Shown in pieces: positions 11,496-24,841 of a stretch of 64,000 nt of DNA; position 1 is the stretch's first letter; each line of letters opens with the position of its first letter. Position numbers and translations under genes: made by a program. The stretch spans positions 1 to 64,000 of the forward strand of contig JASANG010000274.1 of assembly GCA_030248215.1 (NCBI GenBank), given 5' to 3'. Source of the DNA: Enoplolaimus lenunculus. Its lineage: Eukaryota; Nematoda; Enoplea; Enoplida; Thoracostomopsidae. Under the pieces are notes generated by a model, which searched no databases, was not told the DNA's origin, and saw only the letters and a program-made list of their open reading frames with translations.

Positions 11496-14400
11496 TCACA
11501 CGTTTTCTGAATGTGATATCCGCCACAATTTGATTCGCTCACGGTGTCCTTGAATTTTAGCCAATGCCGGTTTCTCAAGCAGCGTTTCGAATTCTGACTG
11601 GTCTGCAGACGTGGTGTTTCGAAGTTTGCTACTGACTAAATTTGTCATACTAACCGATCGCGTTGGATTTGTTGTCATTAAACTTTCGTTATAAATCCGC
11701 ATCCAATCGCTACTACTGTTACTACAGTCGCTTGTCGGAGTCGTTGGAACTTTGACACCATTAGATTTTGTTGGTTGATTTTTGTCTGAAATTTAATTGC
11801 TTAACAACGGCTTTGTTGCAAAGACATTTGTGTACATTCTCAAATGCGTGTAGCACCTATTGCCAGCACCAATGATCTTAAAGCTTACATTTATAAATTA
11901 AGGGCTTCTAATGTAAACGGCTAGAAACCGAAAAGCAAGGCGGTTCCATCTGGAACTCGAAATAAATATCAGCCACCCAAATCCTTTATGTGGATTACTA
12001 AAGTTGTTCTTAAAAAATCAAAGCGCTAGAAGCTGTTTAAATTTAGCAGGACTTTCAACATGTAAGCTTAAGCTTTTTTCTGACTTAAGTAAAGTTCGAA
12101 ATAGAGTCAAATTAAAGTTCCACTTATAGTAATCGTGACAGAAATATAACACAATTTATAAAGCTTATTTGCGTTCAAAATAGTATCTTTCAAGACGCTT
12201 TCGTTGTAATCGTATTAAAAACCCAAGAATGAATCGCTTGTGCAACAGAACGCTATTAGACCAACGTATTTATGCCGTTTGCGCTAATTTTAGTACAGCA
12301 TCATAAACCAATCTTTCAAAACACAAAAAGCACTTTGTATTTTAAATACGATCCTTTTCGACGTGCCTGCAACTTACCCAGTAATTGTGATGGTTTTTTC
12401 ACAGACGGTAACGCCGACTCAACAGAATATCGTTCGTTGAAAAGCACTGGTTTTACGATGGCGGTTGCAACGCTGTGCCAAAGTCTACGTGAGTTGCAAG
12501 TTGCAGTCGACGTTGCATTGAAACGCCTCAAATCGTTTGATGCAACACGATGCGACCGTTTTGTTCGCAATGCATTCTGTCGTGTGACAGGAAATGAAGG
12601 ACATGACGCGTTTGTTCGTATGCTTGGTGTTGTAGGATATGGCTGTAGAATAAGAGTGCATTTGGCAGGAGCGCAGCGAAGAGTTCATTTCGACAGGAGA
12701 TCTCACGTTTAACAGTTATTTGCGAGCGAGAACAATTTTTTTACTTATGCAAGTTATTCTACAATCTGTAACTGGTATACTGCAGTGACCCGAATAAAAG
12801 GGGTAATAAGAGGGTGTCCCGATTTTGAGTCCCAGTCAAAAGAAGTCTGTAACACTAATAAGAGTCTGCAAGCGGATAGAGTCACTAAACCTAATTAGAT
12901 TCCTTAAATGTCAATTATCTCTAATTGTATTGCGTAAACGACACCAGGTTCAAAGTTGAATTCGAACCTTTAAAGCATACTTAAGTTTTGAAGGTGCATT
13001 CCTAAGTATAACATTGCATTATCGCTGAAGCTTTTGAAGCCAAACAAATAAAGTTTCATTCCAACGGATAGTTGCAGACCGGATATATATAATAAGGACT
13101 GACGGCGGAGAGTGGGATAAAAGTAAATAGCAGACTGTAACCAAATAACTAGGGGGGTACCCTTTGGAGAAGCCAAATTAATGCCAATTTCCATCCTCTT
13201 ATTCGGTCCCTACAGTATTTGAAGCCCCTTTGTATACGGTCCCGCACAGGCCATCTTTCCTACCGGGCTTCATGAAGCTTGGGCCGCCACAAAACGATTA
13301 TACTTTGATTATGTAACTGCATATAACACATTATGCTGTTGTAGATTTAGGTGAATAGCGAGTTAACATATAGACAGATCATTTTCTGTCCCAGTTATGA
13401 CATGAATACTAGTATTCCACAAGTTAACCGAACTACAATTTTCGCATCGAATCTTTCACATCGTAGTTAGCTTTGTTCTTCTAATCTACTAGATTAAAAC
13501 TTCACGAGCCAAACAAATAACCAATCGGTAGTTCTATTGCCTGTTGTATACTGTACCATCACCGGCTCATTCATAGGCTGAGGCTCCCACTCAGGATTAG
13601 GAAGGCTTATTAGGAAAAGAGTTTCCTAATCCAGGTCATAACCTAAAATGTGGGAAGAAACTCTACAAGAGACGTTTCATTGCATTCTGTACTAACCTGC
13701 TCTGTACTGAAAGATTTGAATGAATAGCCACCGTCTGATAAAGAATCCAAATAGCTAGGAACACCACTGAAACAGATTTATTGTTGCACTAAGATTACAA
13801 ACGGTGCCTACATTGGGCGTTTTCCAAAGGCTTAAGACTTAAGCTCAGGTTTCACCTTCTGAATGTTGATGTCAATGCATGATTATCAAATGTTCCGTGT
13901 TTCTAATTAATAATTATTTCACATTTTGAAATCAACGGTTCTAAAACATTTCAATGTTTCCCAATCATCTCACGGTTTTTTAATAATTTCTTAACATACC
14001 GGAACTGGATAAATGTGTTTGCAACAAATTAATATTATACGGTTCGTTTAACCAAAAAATAAGTAGTTTTTTTGCAAACCAGTTTCTGAGAGTTACGAAT
14101 GTAAGGCATTAAGCTAAATCACAACGAAAGAAGGTAGTGTACTTGCAGCGTTTAGTACGTGTTTCAACCCAAAAGAATGGAGGCTTGGAATCCTTTCTTG
14201 GCCAAGAACGGTATTCCCTTCCAGAACTTTCCTGTTAAGCTTCGGTGAAGCGTGAAAACAGTTTCGAATATCATCACCAACGCAAAGCAAGCTAGGTTAC
14301 GGTCGACAGATCTAAATTTTACCTGCTTCGAATAAAATCATGCATATTATGAGTACTCAGATCCAGAAATTTGGATTGCTGGAAGGCAGTACTGAAAAGG

Positions 14401-17400
14401 CCACTAAACTACAACCCACAGGTACAAGTGAGTTAAGATTTTTTACCCCTGCTCCGCTTCACCCGCGGAAATTTTATTTTTTTACCCACGGGTATACTTG
14501 TGCAAAATTTCTTTGCCCGTTAACCGTCTTTATCCGCGCAAAATTTCTCTACCGTAAACCCATCTCTACCCGCCATTATTTTTTCTTCAGCGTTCAATAC
14601 AGTTTTATAATTTTACTGAGCATTGACGATTTTCGATACTTAATTTTTACGGTAAAAACTGTTTAAACATTCAAACTTATCTACTTAATCTGGTTTCAAG
14701 GTTTATAAAAATTTTAGGTGGGTAATGGTTTACAAATTTTTATCCGAATTTTGAAATTCTTTACCCGAGGGTATTATCACGTCAAAATTTTTGTAACACG
14801 GGTACCCGCGGGTAGCGTGCAGCTCTGCCGCAGCTTTTTTAAAACAGAATTGCACAAGTTTACAATACTTCATAAAACCAAAGCTTGCGATAACCATAAA
14901 CTGCTCATCTAACAGCAAAAATTTAGCAAAAACTAACCTGATTCGTTTACAGTAACCAGCTAACCAGCAAAAATTTAGTAAACACTAACCTGATTCGTTT
15001 ACAGTAACACATTCCAAGAAACATAAATCCTGCAATCAACGCGACCAATGACATTATGGTTATTATTGACAACACAATAATGTACGTTTGATTTGATTCA
15101 TCTAAAACCAAAAATTATATTTAGAGGCCGGTAGCCAGACCACGATAAAGGATGCTCAGCCCACTTACATTAAACTTTGGCCTCTTCCCACTGCTACGGG
15201 TTTGCATATTTGAATGTTGTAAAGAAATTTTCGTGCTGCAACTTGATTTCTACATGACATAATTGAAACTGGACAAATTTTTACAAGTCACTGACAGCAA
15301 CACGAAATACGGCCTTTGAATCGGTCAACTGAATCTTACGAATTGTGCTGTTCGCAATACTATAGTGTCCCGAATTAAATAGGTGGATAACTACTATCTA
15401 TTATGCATATCCGTAGGGCATTCTTTTTACTATTCCGTCGAAGACTGTTATATGTATTTTTCATGGAACTCCTGTTTTCTAGTTATGAATATTGACAATT
15501 ATGGACTTCAATTAGGGATTTAGATTCCTACTGATTCAGTCTTAGAATAGAAAACCCAATTCGTGTGAGCAATTCTCTCTTTCATTCGGGCCACTACAGT
15601 ACTCGCACACAATGCATTGATACATGATAATATTAATATATAATTTCGTGTGCAACAGTGATGTCCACTCAGGAATCCTGTTCTGGCAGGCTACTTCTGG
15701 CTTCAATAGAAGCCGATTGTTGCAAATGCCATTGTTTTTTTAATTTTTTAAGAAGGTACAGAAACTTTGTTTAGAAGCTCGGTTTAGCGACTGCATCTGT
15801 TTGATTTACCTTTAATAATTCTGGTGGTTGGTTCGTGTTGCAACGCTGATGGATTGCCAATCACTTGACATCTGTCTCCATTACTGTTTTCCGGGCATCT
15901 AGAATAAATTGTATAATTAGAAAACTTAATGGACGCTAAATTGACACCTTATCATGTTGGTTAAAGTTGCTGTTATCACGCTAAATTTATGCCTGTGAAC
16001 ATTTATGTTAAGAAGTACTGTATTGACCCGAATAAGAGGGGAGGGGTAATAAGAGGGGCCCCATTTTGAGTCCGAATCAATAGGAGTCCGTATCCCTAAT
16101 AAGAGTCCGTAAGCGGATAGAGTCCCTAAACCCTAATAAGAGTCCATAAATGTCAGTTATCCCTAAATGTAGCGCATAAATGACTCCAGGACCAAATAAT
16201 TTGAGTTCGAAACTTTCAAGCGTACTTAAATTTTGAAAGTACATTCCTAGTATAACCTTGTATTATCGCTCAAGCTATTGATACAAGACAAATAAACGTA
16301 CAATTCAACGGATTATTGCATAGTACCGTATATAAATCAGTAACGATGGATGGCGGAGCGTGGGTTAAAAAATAAATAACAGTCCGTAACCGAATAACAA
16401 AGGGGGTACCCTCTGGAGAGGCCAAATCAATATCAGTCCCCCCTTATTCGGGTCACTACAGTACGGTGTAAATGCTGATTAATTTTACGGCTAATGTATA
16501 CAACAGGGACGTAACAGTAGTATAAACGTATTTCTAAACCTAAGCCTAAGCTTAAGCGTAAGCGCGAAAATGAGCTTATACCTAAGCAAGCCTAAGCCTA
16601 AGCAAAAGATATCTTAAGCTTATGCTTATTGCGGACTAGCAGAAAACGTCTCATTTCCAACACAATATATACTGTTACTGGTGGTTCCAAAAAATCCTGA
16701 TGAGATACTGAAGGAGTAACCTCGCGATCGGAGTGAACAAGAACGCAAAAGCAGTTGTAGCACCTAGTGAATACAAAATTTTGGTTTTGTGTCACAAGGG
16801 TGAAAAATACGATCCGTGGTTGTCAAAACCGACTCTACTAAATGTGTTCCCCAAGAATATACACGGTACAACGGTTACTGCCCAATATATACTACTTATG
16901 GCGCACTCAGGCACCTGATCCCCCATCAAAACCGATCAGCCATGCGAATTTACAAAATTTTGATCCTTTGTCACAACTCAGGCTAACTACCTCGTTATTC
17001 ACGGATATTTGTATTCTGTTTTGGTTCGTTCGCAAAGTTGCTTTGCCCTATGATGTTGACAAGGGGAAAGAAGCCGAGCGCTACCCGTTTTTTCGAAGGG
17101 GGCGACACTTCTTAACAGTATGCACGTAGCAAACAGTTCACATATGATGTTTATTGCGAATAGAAAAGTGAAAAGGTGCGACGGAAACGACTGATAAGCT
17201 AGACGTATTTTTGCATTGTTTTAAAGTTAGTTATAGAAATGCTAAATTTATATGCATATAAAAAACCTGGAGGCAGAACAAAAACCGTACTGTTATGAAG
17301 GGGATAATCATGCATAGTGTATCTACCCCCTTTTACTTATTTTTGTGGTTTATTTTTGAAACATGTATCACTGTTGTTGTTGTTGTTGTTGTTGTTGTTG

Positions 17401-20400
17401 GGTGTTGGTTCTGGTCTGTTTTGTTTTTTTGTGTGCAATGCACGAAAATATTTGCACAATGCGGCTAATACATTGTTTTATATCTCGGCGTAGGTTGATA
17501 CAGTGAGCACGTGTTTGCACATGTAGAATATGTATAGCATAGAATACATATGCAATGACGGTAGTCCTTTTAGTTTGCATTGATTTTAATGAACTGCTTT
17601 GAGCCCAATGTATAGTTTAATACGGTCGTGCGAGATGAAGTTGCAGATGACAGGGTAAAGAGAAAAGAATTCGAATAACGGAAATTTAAAACTATTGTTT
17701 TACTTTGGATGCTCCATTTTCTATTTCTGTGAAAATTGAACTTAAAGTTTACCCCCTTCGGAAGAATATTAGAGGAACAATTCTTGGAACTTAATTTGTT
17801 TTAATTTCGAGTTTTAAAAAACACATCACTTTTTGTTGAAACTTTGGGACTTTTAGTTTAAATTTTTTGAAAATTTAAATTTGAGTCTAAACATCAAAAT
17901 TTCTGCGAATTTCTCTAAAATTTTAAGTTCAGAAAAGGTTATAAAAACTTAGATTTTAAGACAAAACAAGTTTTTCTGCCAATTTGAAGTAAAATTAAAG
18001 TTTAGAAATCCTGAAACGTTGTCTTTTCTGAATTCCTGTAATATTTTTAACAATTTATTCGAATTCTTTGAATTTAGGTAACCTTTCAAATTATGACTAT
18101 AAAAGTGGTGGTTTCAAGCTCAAAGTGTGTCAGTTCTGGTTTTGCAGCCAAGTGCTGCTGGAGTGCTGGAGTTAGTTTAGAGCTCGCTGTTTGGGACTCA
18201 GTCGATAGTTTTGCAGCAAAGTGCTGCCGGCTTAATTTTTACGATTTTCACGGTATAGCGGACGTAACTTGTGTTTTATTGTGGCTGTTGAGCCTGAGTT
18301 TTACGGACCTAAAGGTCTGAGACCGATTTTCTGCGAATATCATAGTTGAGCCGCATCGCGGCCTAGTGAATATACTGTGAGCTCTGGTGTGATAGTCCTG
18401 ACCGACATCCGAGTATTCTAATTTGCCTTCGGGTAACGTGTTTATTTCTAAAGTAGTTATAACCTTACTGTGGGTTGCGTGTTCAAGTTGAGAATTTTTG
18501 GATAAGCGTGTCAAAGCTACTTATGAATTTTGGGGGATTAACTAAGGGTTGATTAGTTGTGTTCTTAGGTAACCGGCAGTATTGGAAGGCGTTCCTTGGA
18601 GTGCCGACCCTCTATACTGTACCGTTGTTACAGTACGGTTACGAAACCTTGAAAAGCGAAGCAAGCGAGAAACCAACCACATTTTTATTTAATCTCAATA
18701 CAAGGTAATATATATAATAGTGCTAAAAGCATTGGATATTACTAAAATATATCTACTGCACAAATGTTGTCGCCCATTTTAGTCTCATTGCGCCCTTAGC
18801 GCTGGCACTGTGCCCTTATCGCAGGCACTGTGCCATTAGCACTGGCACTGCGCCTATAAGTCCCTGCGAACGCGCTATAATAAGGCTTAACATCTTTAGT
18901 GGTTCGAATCAGTTGACTATCAATTTTGCTGTCATTAGAGAAACAATGAGTACTTTGCTTTCGAAATTACCAGGCTTTGTGCTCAAGCGCACTACAGACA
19001 CGGACAAGCTATTTTTTGCCGAATCGATACACGCTGGAGACGAAATTGTAACTGAAAAAACTAAAATTTTATTCGCGCAACTCAAGATCCGTTTAATTTA
19101 GCTTGCTATCAAATTTGGGCCGTAGTAAGCTGAACCGACTTTGAGTCTAATTTTCTATAGAACCACATTCGGCAAACATTTATCTCGATAAATTTTCATA
19201 GTTTTAGCTCATAAGCGTATAACATCAAAGTTTATCCCTACTCGAACTCAATGCAATTATCACATGCTTACATGCATCCACGAATTACAGATTTGCCTAT
19301 ATGGAATTCAAAACACTTGCCACCGTTTTCACACAATGTATTGCTGATTTCAGATGCACATGGATGCTTCAGTAAATAGCTAAGATCTCTCAGATTTGAA
19401 TTTGTCTGCTCTGAATCTAAAATAAACATGACGATGCAAACGAGTTAAAAACATTGCACAAATAATAAAAGTTAGTCGTTTTTGCTTAAAAATAACAGCG
19501 TTTCAGAGTTGAGGGTCCAGAAAGTTTTACAAACAAAATATTGAAGAGCATAAACGTCAAACACTACCAATTATTAAAATAATTTTGAGTGACTAGCGCC
19601 AAATGTTACATAGGTAGGGATCATATAATTTCTTGGCAAATTTTTAGACCCCAGCATCTCCGTTACCTCCATTCAGGATTCACTCCTGCAGGAAATGTAT
19701 TTTTTGGGATTCGTCCAAACGCATAAACTTGACGTCTTATACAGCAGCCGACAATTTGTCGCCCAAAAATAGGCTTTAGAATTGCGATGCTCAGGCTTTG
19801 GCTTAATCCGATGTCAGGCGACAAGTTTTTCGGTAACGAATTATCAAAGATTCAGTTTTGCGTGTATGGGCGCCAATCCCGACCGGGGTGGGGGTCATTG
19901 ACCCCCACTTTTTGAGATTAAATTTAATAGGCGTTTTGACCCCCCTTCTAAAAGACAAAAAACTTGACCGGGCTTCTTAGTACCCGAAACGTCTGACAGG
20001 CTCATTGCCCGATATAAATTGGATTAATGCTAAAAGTTACCTGGTAAATTTCTGTCAAAGTGAAGTCAAAATTTAACAAAATGCAGACAATGTTTTCGCA
20101 TATTTTACATTTCACTTTTAAGCTTTAATCATGTCTAATGGTTTTGCATTGTTCGCTTTAGCAAACTGTGGCTTGATAAACCATCGCTTCTGGGAAAAAC
20201 TAAACATGTTTCAATTGCTGAATGGACTCCTTCACTTTTGAGAAAAGATTGGGCGCCCATGCTTTCGTCTCCAATTAATAGCTTTCGATATATCGATAAA
20301 CGCTAACTTGACTACATACACCTACATACCAACAAACCAAACACTTCCTAATTGCATTTTCTTTTGCCACGTCGCAAAGAACAGTATACGATGATCACAA

Positions 20401-23400
20401 GTTGTAGCGGAAAAAATGAAAACTGATGGGTGTCGATATTGCAAAAGAAAATAAACGACTAAAATATTGGTTCTTATGATAACGTTGGCAGACTTATGAC
20501 CTGTGCTTGACAGAACAAATATTGAGTGGAGGGCCCTAAGTCTCCGGTGCCTGTCTTGATAAGTTGTTGATAAAAACCGGCATAGGTTAGTCTGAGAAGC
20601 GAACCATTCCTTCATGGGACTATATTAACAGAGTAAGCTTAAGCTTCAAACTAATAATGCTTTAGGCTTAGGCTAAAATTTAGGTTACGTTATAGGCTCA
20701 TATTTACGCTGAGGTTTAGGCTAAGGCTTAAGTTTAGGAAATATGCTTATACTTCTGTTACGCCCCTCAAAAACAGCATTGGCAAAATAGCTTGTAAACC
20801 TACTGTTTTGAACAATTAACAGGATAGATTTTTCCAAAACAGCCCCGTTGTTGGCTACGGTTAAACATGTATAACGTCCTTGATCGTGTTGTTTCACTGA
20901 ATTAATCTGTATTGAAACAGCGAAGCTAAAAAAGTAAATGATTCTCATATAAGCACGCTTTCCTTACCGAGTTCCCTTTTTCCGCATGAAAATGTGATCT
21001 AAATTGTTCTTAGCTCTTTATATATCTGTTTTTCGATGCTTCATCGTTGACGGTGCGGCACAAATTGCAAATACAGCAAAAACCAACACACTGATTAGCA
21101 CGGTATAAACCGATAGTAAAAACAACGGAAACGGACATTGAAATATAAAAGTTTCAAAAATATTTTATTTTTCTACTAATAGTATTAAAGCATGCAAATA
21201 TTCGCCGGGCTGTCCAAAAATTTCAGAGGAAAAATGGCTGATGCATCGGAATTTTTTATGTTTTTGCTGAATTTAGTATTTTGTATGTCGTTTCAAACAA
21301 TTGCAGCATATCTGCGATGAAAAATTGCAAGATATATACGTTTTTATTAATTTTGAGTGTAAAACTAACCTAATTTCCGGTATTTCTATAAAGGAAACGA
21401 AAACGGACACCAATGTTTACCGGAAGCAGATATCCGGTTACACTTTGCTGATTAGCTTGAACCTGCTTCTGTGTACAATGAAAAAAAAAACTATAGAAAC
21501 TTTACTTAGAAACTCAGACATTAAAATTTGCATAATGTCCCACAGTATCACGTCACATATTGTCTTATACGCAGCGGACGTCTGACAGCAGTAAGTCACT
21601 GTTATATGACATTCGATCTGTCTATTCACGTGATATGAGAGCTCGACTGAATTTTAAAGTTGATTTTTATCAACATGAGAAAACCCGTGACCCTGCTGCA
21701 CCGGTATAACAAGAATACCGCATACAAACTGCAGCATACTTGCGTTACATGTAAACAAATTATTGAATATTTTACGAGATGCATTATGCATACACATGGC
21801 GTGTTGTGATATACAGTACCTAATGAAATCGCGGTAGTTGTAGCAGTGGCACAGTCAGTAAAGCAGGTTGGTTTAAACGTTTCTCACATGAATATTTTCT
21901 ATTTCCTATGACACCTACTTTTATGCTAGGATTCGAACTCCAGTGACTGGAGTGGGAGGCGTATACCATCACCACTCAGCTATAGGAGCTTGACGCTCGA
22001 GCCTGAGAGGGCTCTCACGTCTTGTGGTGATTAGTACTATGTATACGTGTTGCAATTGTTAAACACGGTGCGATATATACTATTTAACGTATATACACTG
22101 CACTGAGTTGCCTACAAGCAACTCAATGTGAGAAGGGGTTAATACGCAAACCCGACAAAACAGGTTGGATTTAGGCTAGTGGTTTGATTAGGGTTTTTAT
22201 TTCACCTGGAACTTTTCAGTCTCCATAATGCGTGTGCCTCTAAACCTAAATTTTATGCCTTTTAACTGTCACTATAGCTGTGCTTCGGGTTCCGGAAAAA
22301 TTTAATCTGTGTTTGATTAGGTTTCCAATGGGATAAAACTTGTGAATTTTAAGTAAGCATCATTTGATTGTTTCAATAAAATTCAAAAAATTGATTTTCG
22401 ATCTTCAACCATTTACGCATACCGCTTTTTCGCGAAGGGTCTTAATCTGGGCCAACATAAAACTGGAGTCGTAGCATTGTTGAGTATTCAGTCAAGCCGA
22501 TTACTACTGAATAATCGTGACACGTCTCCTGACCTTTTCAGGGACTATCAGAACTTGTTCATGTTCTCACGTCCTTGATCGTTTATTCGAAAATTGTAAA
22601 CTTTTATTTCTTACTCGTTTTTTGTTTCGATGCCAATTCGGTCGTTGAAAGCAATTCGTCGACCATTTTTCAACCAAATTATATCAAAAATTGCATCTGC
22701 GCTTGCTCCCCTACCAACCGAACATTTAAACTCAACTGGAGTTTGAATTGCTGTTGTAGCTGTGAGCAATACGGTATCTGTCCGCGAGTCTAAACAAATT
22801 ACACACTCTTGAGCCAAACACACTGTAAAAAATGGGGAGTCAAATTCACTCTCTCGGAAATAGGCTTTTCCTAAACTACACAAACTGAGTCAAATTTGAC
22901 TCCGCCAGAGTCAAATTGGACTCACTGTTGACTCCGCCAGAGTCAAATTGGACTCACTGAGCGAGTCAGCGAATCGAATTTGACTCTGGCGGAGTCGAAT
23001 TTGACTCAGTTTGTGTAGTCAAGAAAAGCCTATTTCCGAGAGAGAGTCAATTTGACTCCCCATTTTTTACAGTGCATGTTTAGCAACAAGTTCCGCAATT
23101 TATTGGAGGGATGGGAGGTGACAGGTCACAAGTTGCTAATCGCATACAGAAGGCCAACGGGGCGTATAAAGCGAAACTGAACGTTAATGTTTTCAAAACC
23201 CGCATTTCCAAAATTTTGGTAGACAGGGCAAGAAGATTATAATTGGTAATGAAAATAAACATATCATACAATTTCGGCCGAGAAGAACAATCGCTGATGT
23301 ATATAGAACGGGTCAAAAATACTAAATGGGATACCTGTATTTTCTAAAATAATGTTGTATACCGCTGAAGCACTTTTGAGTTCAGGCAACTTTGATGTGG

Positions 23401-23473
23401 ATTTTAATGTACCTGCCCCGTTTGCATTGTAAATCAAAACACTTGATAAAATAACAATCACAAAATGGAGCAT
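11496..23473 (-). CDS. neuregulin-like membrane precursor (signal peptide-Ig-EGF-TM-tail)
   Basis: Eight minus-strand exons join in frame: 23473-23335 (signal peptide MLHFVIVILSSVLIYNANG), 22789-22615 and 20925-20804 (one Ig domain: FKC, IIWLKNG, HDQGRYTC), 19416-19272 and 15898-15810 (EGF: LCENGGKC.., then GC-I-CPENSNGDRC, six cysteines), 15101-14990 (transmembrane IIVLSITIIMSLVALIAG then CYCKRIR), 12622-12378 and 11785-11496 (tail rich in Ser/Thr/Arg, ending ISHSENV). Total is about 438 residues. Ig followed by a juxtamembrane EGF and one helix is the neuregulin plan, so an ErbB/EGFR ligand released by cleavage is likely, but the tail shows no match I recognise. The acceptor at 12622 fits the phase; a better pyrimidine tract at 12642 would need an unseen small exon. 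A 52 bp duplicated donor follows the TM exon. Confidence 0.8.
12780..13215. mobile_element. TA-flanked MITE (Tc1/mariner/pogo-like), copy 1
   Basis: It starts CTGCAGTGACCCGAATAA and ends with the reverse complement of CTGTAGGGACCGAATAAG, with TA on both sides. It is 436 bp, noncoding, and alignable along its length to 16018-16461. It lies between the TM exon and the first tail exon of the neuregulin-like gene. Confidence 0.8.
14430..14827. repeat. TACCCGCGGGTA-type dispersed repeat
   Basis: Multiple TACCC and CGGGTA motifs. The right end, read in reverse, is CAGAGCTGCACGCTACCCGC and matches the start of the 6116 copy. It may be a hAT-like MITE; no target duplication was confirmed. Confidence 0.45.
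14912..15011 (-). repeat. tandem duplication of an exon end and splice donor
   Basis: A block of about 46 bp occurs twice, at about 14912-14957 and 14966-15011. The right copy contains the last bases of the TM exon and its donor (ATCAG/GTTAGT at 14990/14989). The left copy repeats the donor context, with exon end at 14938, 52 bp downstream. Use of the second donor would read LVFTKF.. and reach a stop soon after the membrane helix. Confidence 0.8.
16018..16461. mobile_element. TA-flanked MITE (Tc1/mariner/pogo-like), copy 2
   Basis: Ends CTGTATTGACCCGAATAA and (reverse) CTGTAGTGACCCGAATAA are flanked by TA at 16016-16017 and 16462-16463. 444 bp, no coding capacity; about three quarters or more identical to copy 1 by eye. 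It lies in the intron upstream of the TM exon. Confidence 0.85.
16503..16650. mobile_element. degenerate TTAGGC-family MITE
   Basis: CCTAAGCCTAAGC tracts and the AGTATAAACGTATTTCTAA side block match the family, but the GGCCCATG end is not intact. It lies in an intron of the neuregulin-like gene. Confidence 0.5.
17373..17400. repeat. (GTT)n microsatellite
   Basis: Nine uninterrupted GTT trinucleotides. The minus-strand reading as polyglutamine is a by-product, not a gene. Confidence 0.95.
18771..18866. repeat. short tandem repeat with GCGCTGGCACTG unit
   Basis: About four imperfect units of roughly 20 bp built on GCCCTTAGCGCTGGCACTGT. Intronic. Confidence 0.65.
19866..20260. mobile_element. 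candidate MITE with ATGGGCGCC ends
   Basis: The left end ATGGGCGCCAATC and the right end in reverse ATGGGCGCCCAATC form a 13-14 bp inverted pair 395 bp apart. The flanks show no clear target duplication, so the call is tentative. Confidence 0.35.
20630..20768. mobile_element. degenerate TTAGGC-family MITE
   Basis: TTTAGGCTTAGGCTAA tracts, then AATATGCTTATACTTCTGTTACGCCCCTC. It lies just beyond the second Ig exon (ends at 20804) on the donor side. The same arrangement is seen at about 11329-11460 and 48905-49020. Confidence 0.5.
21090..21450. mobile_element. hAT-like MITE, ACGGAAACGGA family
   Basis: The interior aligns with 25970-26305 and 38476-38766: AACGGAAACGGA at the left, a TTTATTTTTCT block, then AGCAGATATCCGGTTACAC at the right. 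Target duplication not resolved here. Confidence 0.55.
21877..22138 (-). mobile_element. TTAA-flanked MITE with tRNA-like boxes, copy 1
   Basis: TTAA at 21873-21876 and 22139-22142. Ends are TTTCTCACATG and, in reverse, CCCCTTCTCACATTG. On the minus strand the interior reads TAGCTGAGTGG (A-box-like) and GAGTTCGAATCC (B-box-like). The element matches 54143-54378 in reverse orientation almost throughout, plus a short internal hairpin (GAGTTGC..GCAACTC). The TTAA duplication fits piggyBac-type mobilisation. Confidence 0.75.
22821..23074. mobile_element. foldback MITE with GAGTCAAATTTGACTC palindromes
   Basis: The left arm from CACTGTAAAAAATGGGGAG and the right arm ending CTCCCCATTTTTTACAGTG are complementary for about 90 bp each. 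They enclose tandem AGAGTCAAATTGGACTCA units. It lies in intron 1 of the neuregulin-like gene, 32 bp upstream of the first Ig exon. Confidence 0.85.
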
Positions 23474-24841
23474 AATTTTTGATGTGAAGTTATAAGTAAT
23501 AGTTAATGAATACTACATTTTCGCTAGTTATGTCGTGTCGCTTTCAAAATATGGTTACGTAAACTTGTTGAAGTGTAGCGGTATTCATGTTCCCAGACAT
23601 ATGGGGCCAGAAGATAAGCTAGGATTTTCAATTGGGGGTCTTGGCAACCTGGAGCCGGAAAGCTTGACACCATTTTAAAATTGATGGGTCTCAATGATAA
23701 ATCTCAGTTTTGTGTGGGATTTAAACGGTGTATTGATCGTTAGATTTTCCAGATCCGTCAAATTTATGAATTAAAAACCTGGCAAGCCAATCGAGCAAGA
23801 AGCTTGACATTGTTTCAGTATTATCATTCTTTGCAACAGTCACCAATCATTTTCTTGGTTCATGGATTATTAGTGTCCTCAAAGACCCGTACTTATCCTC
23901 CTATGCCTGCTTGGGCACTGCTGAGCCTCAGCAAACATTGAATTAAATGCTCGTTTAAATCTATGCTGTGTTCTTGCAAAAAGGACTGACTCAATCATTA
24001 TCTTCACTTATTTCGAAAGTTAAACTATTAACCCTGCCATGACCGACAGTAAAACACAAGGCTGCGTTTGAATTTGAAAAAGGTTAGGCCAATAAAAATT
24101 GTAAACTTTAGTCATTGCTTGCTGTGTGTGATTTAGCTTTCGCTGATTATTTTTTATACCTGCGTATCAGTCAACATTAGATAATATACATATAGCACGA
24201 AGCCAAACATCGAAAGTTAACAAATGTCAATAAAGAAATACATTGTCCCTTTTAAGTTTTACTTGATATCTGGTTGTTTCCAAATCCTTGCTATCACATA
24301 TTAGTCATTAGCAACCAGGGTCAATCCCTGTGAAAAATACTTGAGCTTAGGTCAACAACTTTACATGAGCCGGTGGCGGAAGTGAAGCAAAATTATATCT
24401 CCACAATAGTTTATATATAGAATGAGCTTGGCTATATGAACAATATACAACTCTAACAATGGGATTGAGCGTGCTTAGAAGTACAATTTTCTCAACGCTC
24501 TGGCTTAGGCATAATAGGCTTAGAAATATGTGTAATCTACAGTTACTGCCCTAAAAGTAAACATTAGCCCTTTCTTTTAAGGGCAAAATTTTGTTAGGGC
24601 AGTGTACTAAACTTATGCAACAGGATTCAGCTCTTTATGTTTTCGAGTGTACCAGTTCACGACCATGTAATTTATTTGAATTCAAATATTTGACATGTAC
24701 CAAGGATAGCATAACAACTGATGAGCAGTTATTTTCAGGTAAAGCACGGGAGTAAGCTTGTTTAGTTTATGCCAGCTAAAACAAAAAAATTTTGACGTGA
24801 CGTATCTTTGCTCAAATCATGCAATGGGTTTATACTATTAA

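Noticed and set aside
12272-12712. 146-codon plus-strand open frame
   Set aside because: The minus strand here has a good donor (CTGG/GTAAGT at 12378) and a frame that joins the last tail exon of the neuregulin-like gene in phase; the plus frame has no recognisable domain.
17368-17580. Minus-strand open frame with polyglutamine
   Set aside because: Produced by a GTT microsatellite; no domain or splice context.
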